Below are positions 63,140 through 64,000 of a DNA stretch of 64,000 nucleotides, piece after piece. Position 1 is the stretch's first letter. Every line of letters starts with the position of its first letter. Location: positions 91,594-155,593 of the forward strand of contig CAJNOL010000346.1 in assembly GCA_905250125.1 (NCBI GenBank), read 5' to 3'. The position numbers and the translations under genes are program-made. This DNA is from Rotaria sordida. Lineage: Eukaryota; Rotifera; Eurotatoria; Philodinida; Philodinidae. Below the pieces are notes generated by a model. It made no database searches and was not told where the DNA came from. It saw only the letters and a program-made list of their open reading frames with translations.

Positions 63140-63963
63140 TTATAAATATGATTACAAAAAAATAAAGAATTTTCTGTTTTTTTTTTCTTAAAGACTTATC
63201 GCGACAATACAACAGTTCCGCGTGGACGAACTCGTGGTTCTAATGGTGCATTTACAAAAGTAAAAATATTCTTTTATTTTCTTATTATTAATTTTTAATA
63301 ATTATTAATCATAAATAATTTGTATATAGTTTCTTCGTAATTATCCAGAAGTATTTCATGTTGATGACAAACGTGTTCGATTAGTTGAACAAATGGATAT
63401 TGATGAAAATGAAATAACTGATATGGATCATGAAACATTACAAATAGATAAATCATTAATAAATAATTATGAAAATGATGAATATTGGTTTTGTTTTGAT
63501 GATTCAATAGTAACATGTGTTACACGACAACATATTCAAAGACATTATGGATTAAATGATTGTGCATATATGTTATTTTATAGATTAAAAAATCATCGAA
63601 ATAAAAATGGTTCATTTATGGATTGTTCAGATACAATATATTCAATACCACAATGGTTAATTGATGAAATTACAGAAAAAAATAAAATTTTAGAAGAAAA
63701 ACGGTAGACTTGTTTGTATCTTGTTCAAATGAAAATATCGATTTATTTGTTTTTTTTTCTATTTTTTTTTTGTATATAGTGAAATATATGAAAAATATCA
63801 AAATCAATTACCAGTAACAATTTATCCAAGTGAATGGTTTGAAGTAATCGATGGATGTCGATTAAATTTAAATAATAATAATCAAGTACTTTTTCCTGAT
63901 CAATATGGTGAACATATATTTGATAAACGAACAAAACTTAATGAATTTATTTTGAATTTTGAG
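58454..63963 (+). CDS. USP40: USP40, ubiquitin-specific protease (3' end beyond window)
   Basis: Thirteen exons are visible: 58454-58496, 58562-58670, 58723-58772, 59755-59846, 59909-60022, 60085-60249, 60329-60478, 60543-60683, 60732-60875, 62909-63103, 63194-63259, 63330-63703, 63780-63963. They total 609 codons and end at a GT donor at 63964, so the gene continues. The catalytic domain has the Cys box NQGATCYLN with Cys51 (its codon is split by intron 2), and FDHQDVHELNRLLF. Zinc-finger-like pairs are Cys181/Cys184 and Cys229/Cys232. The His box is CYSGHYYGYIKD with His312. The order and the LTDSFGW block (RLTDSFGWQSNE) fit USP40 better than other USPs, and downstream blocks such as CAYMLFYR match its extended C-terminal half. 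It removes ubiquitin from substrates; the cellular role is less defined than for other USPs. Introns 3 (982 nt) and 9 (2033 nt) are long. An acceptor-like TTTTTAG lies about 13 nt before the ATG. Confidence 0.92.
61198..61863. repeat. Inverted repeat in USP40 intron 9
   Basis: The left arm (about 61198-61335) pairs with the right arm (about 61725-61862). Examples are ATAGTAAAAAAAGC with the GCTTTATTTTTACTAT side, TAATATTTGATCCATA with TATGGATCAAATATCAT, and TATGGCGGTAGTATTAGAT with ATCTAATATTACCATCATA (partial). A small hairpin with GATCTCAAA and TTTTGAGATC arms lies in the loop at about 61450-61493. The flank at 61889-61923 matches the end of the 51811-52675 foldback. Confidence 0.8.
63110..63133. 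repeat. (TA)n microsatellite in USP40 intron 10
   Basis: A run of about 12 alternating TA units directly after the exon 10 donor, which could affect splicing of this 90-nt intron. Confidence 0.9.
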
Positions 63964-64000
63964 GTATAGATTTATTTCAAGAATTGAAAATAATTAGTTA

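Noticed and set aside
1-64000. tRNA, rRNA, spliced-leader RNA genes, CRISPR arrays and telomeric repeats
   Set aside because: I looked for B-box-like GGTTCGA contexts with a cloverleaf partner, for known leader-like sequence and for regular direct repeats with spacers. None was found by eye.

Overview
Eukaryotic nuclear DNA: strongly A+T-rich, with split protein-coding genes whose introns begin GT and end AG. Most introns are about 45-70 nt; the rest run from about 0.25 to 2.3 kb. Orthologues of animal proteins are plain (CCDC93, SMC6, ANKZF1, GCSH, USP40, an NFIL3-type bZIP). Codon use, intron size and A/T bias look to me like a bdelloid rotifer (Rotaria/Adineta type). That assignment is inference from style, not from a marker gene.

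Layout: 1-4116, no supported gene. 4117-4677 (-), single-exon NFIL3-like bZIP factor, divergent from 5372-10526 (+), 12-exon CCDC93. 12317-12694 (-), copy of a small multi-pass membrane protein broken by an in-frame TGA; 13854-14342 (-), its apparently intact paralogue. 15503-28310 (+), 13-exon gene for a 1563-residue low-complexity protein with charged repeats like the AKAP2/MISP C-terminal region. 30954-31690 and 33369-33993 (-), two two-exon genes with N-myristoylation-type starts and the same intron position. 34170-37539 (-), 10-exon coiled-coil protein with a basic tail. 37997-38521, hAT-like MITE with an 8-bp target duplication. 41784-50770 (+), 15-exon SMC6 with a 100-N assembly gap in intron 2. 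52761-57402 (-), 10-exon ANKZF1/Vms1, divergent from 57768-58265 (+), glycine cleavage H protein. 58454 to the window end (+), USP40, cut at its 3' end, starting only 188 nt after the GCSH stop.

The gene models were joined by hand. Every exon junction in the eight multi-exon models keeps a consistent reading phase.

The most unusual feature is not a gene. Many of the long introns, and several intergenic gaps, contain a long imperfect inverted repeat of 0.1-1 kb. Several share arm-end sequences, so they look like families of dispersed foldback elements. When transcribed inside introns they would form long RNA hairpins.
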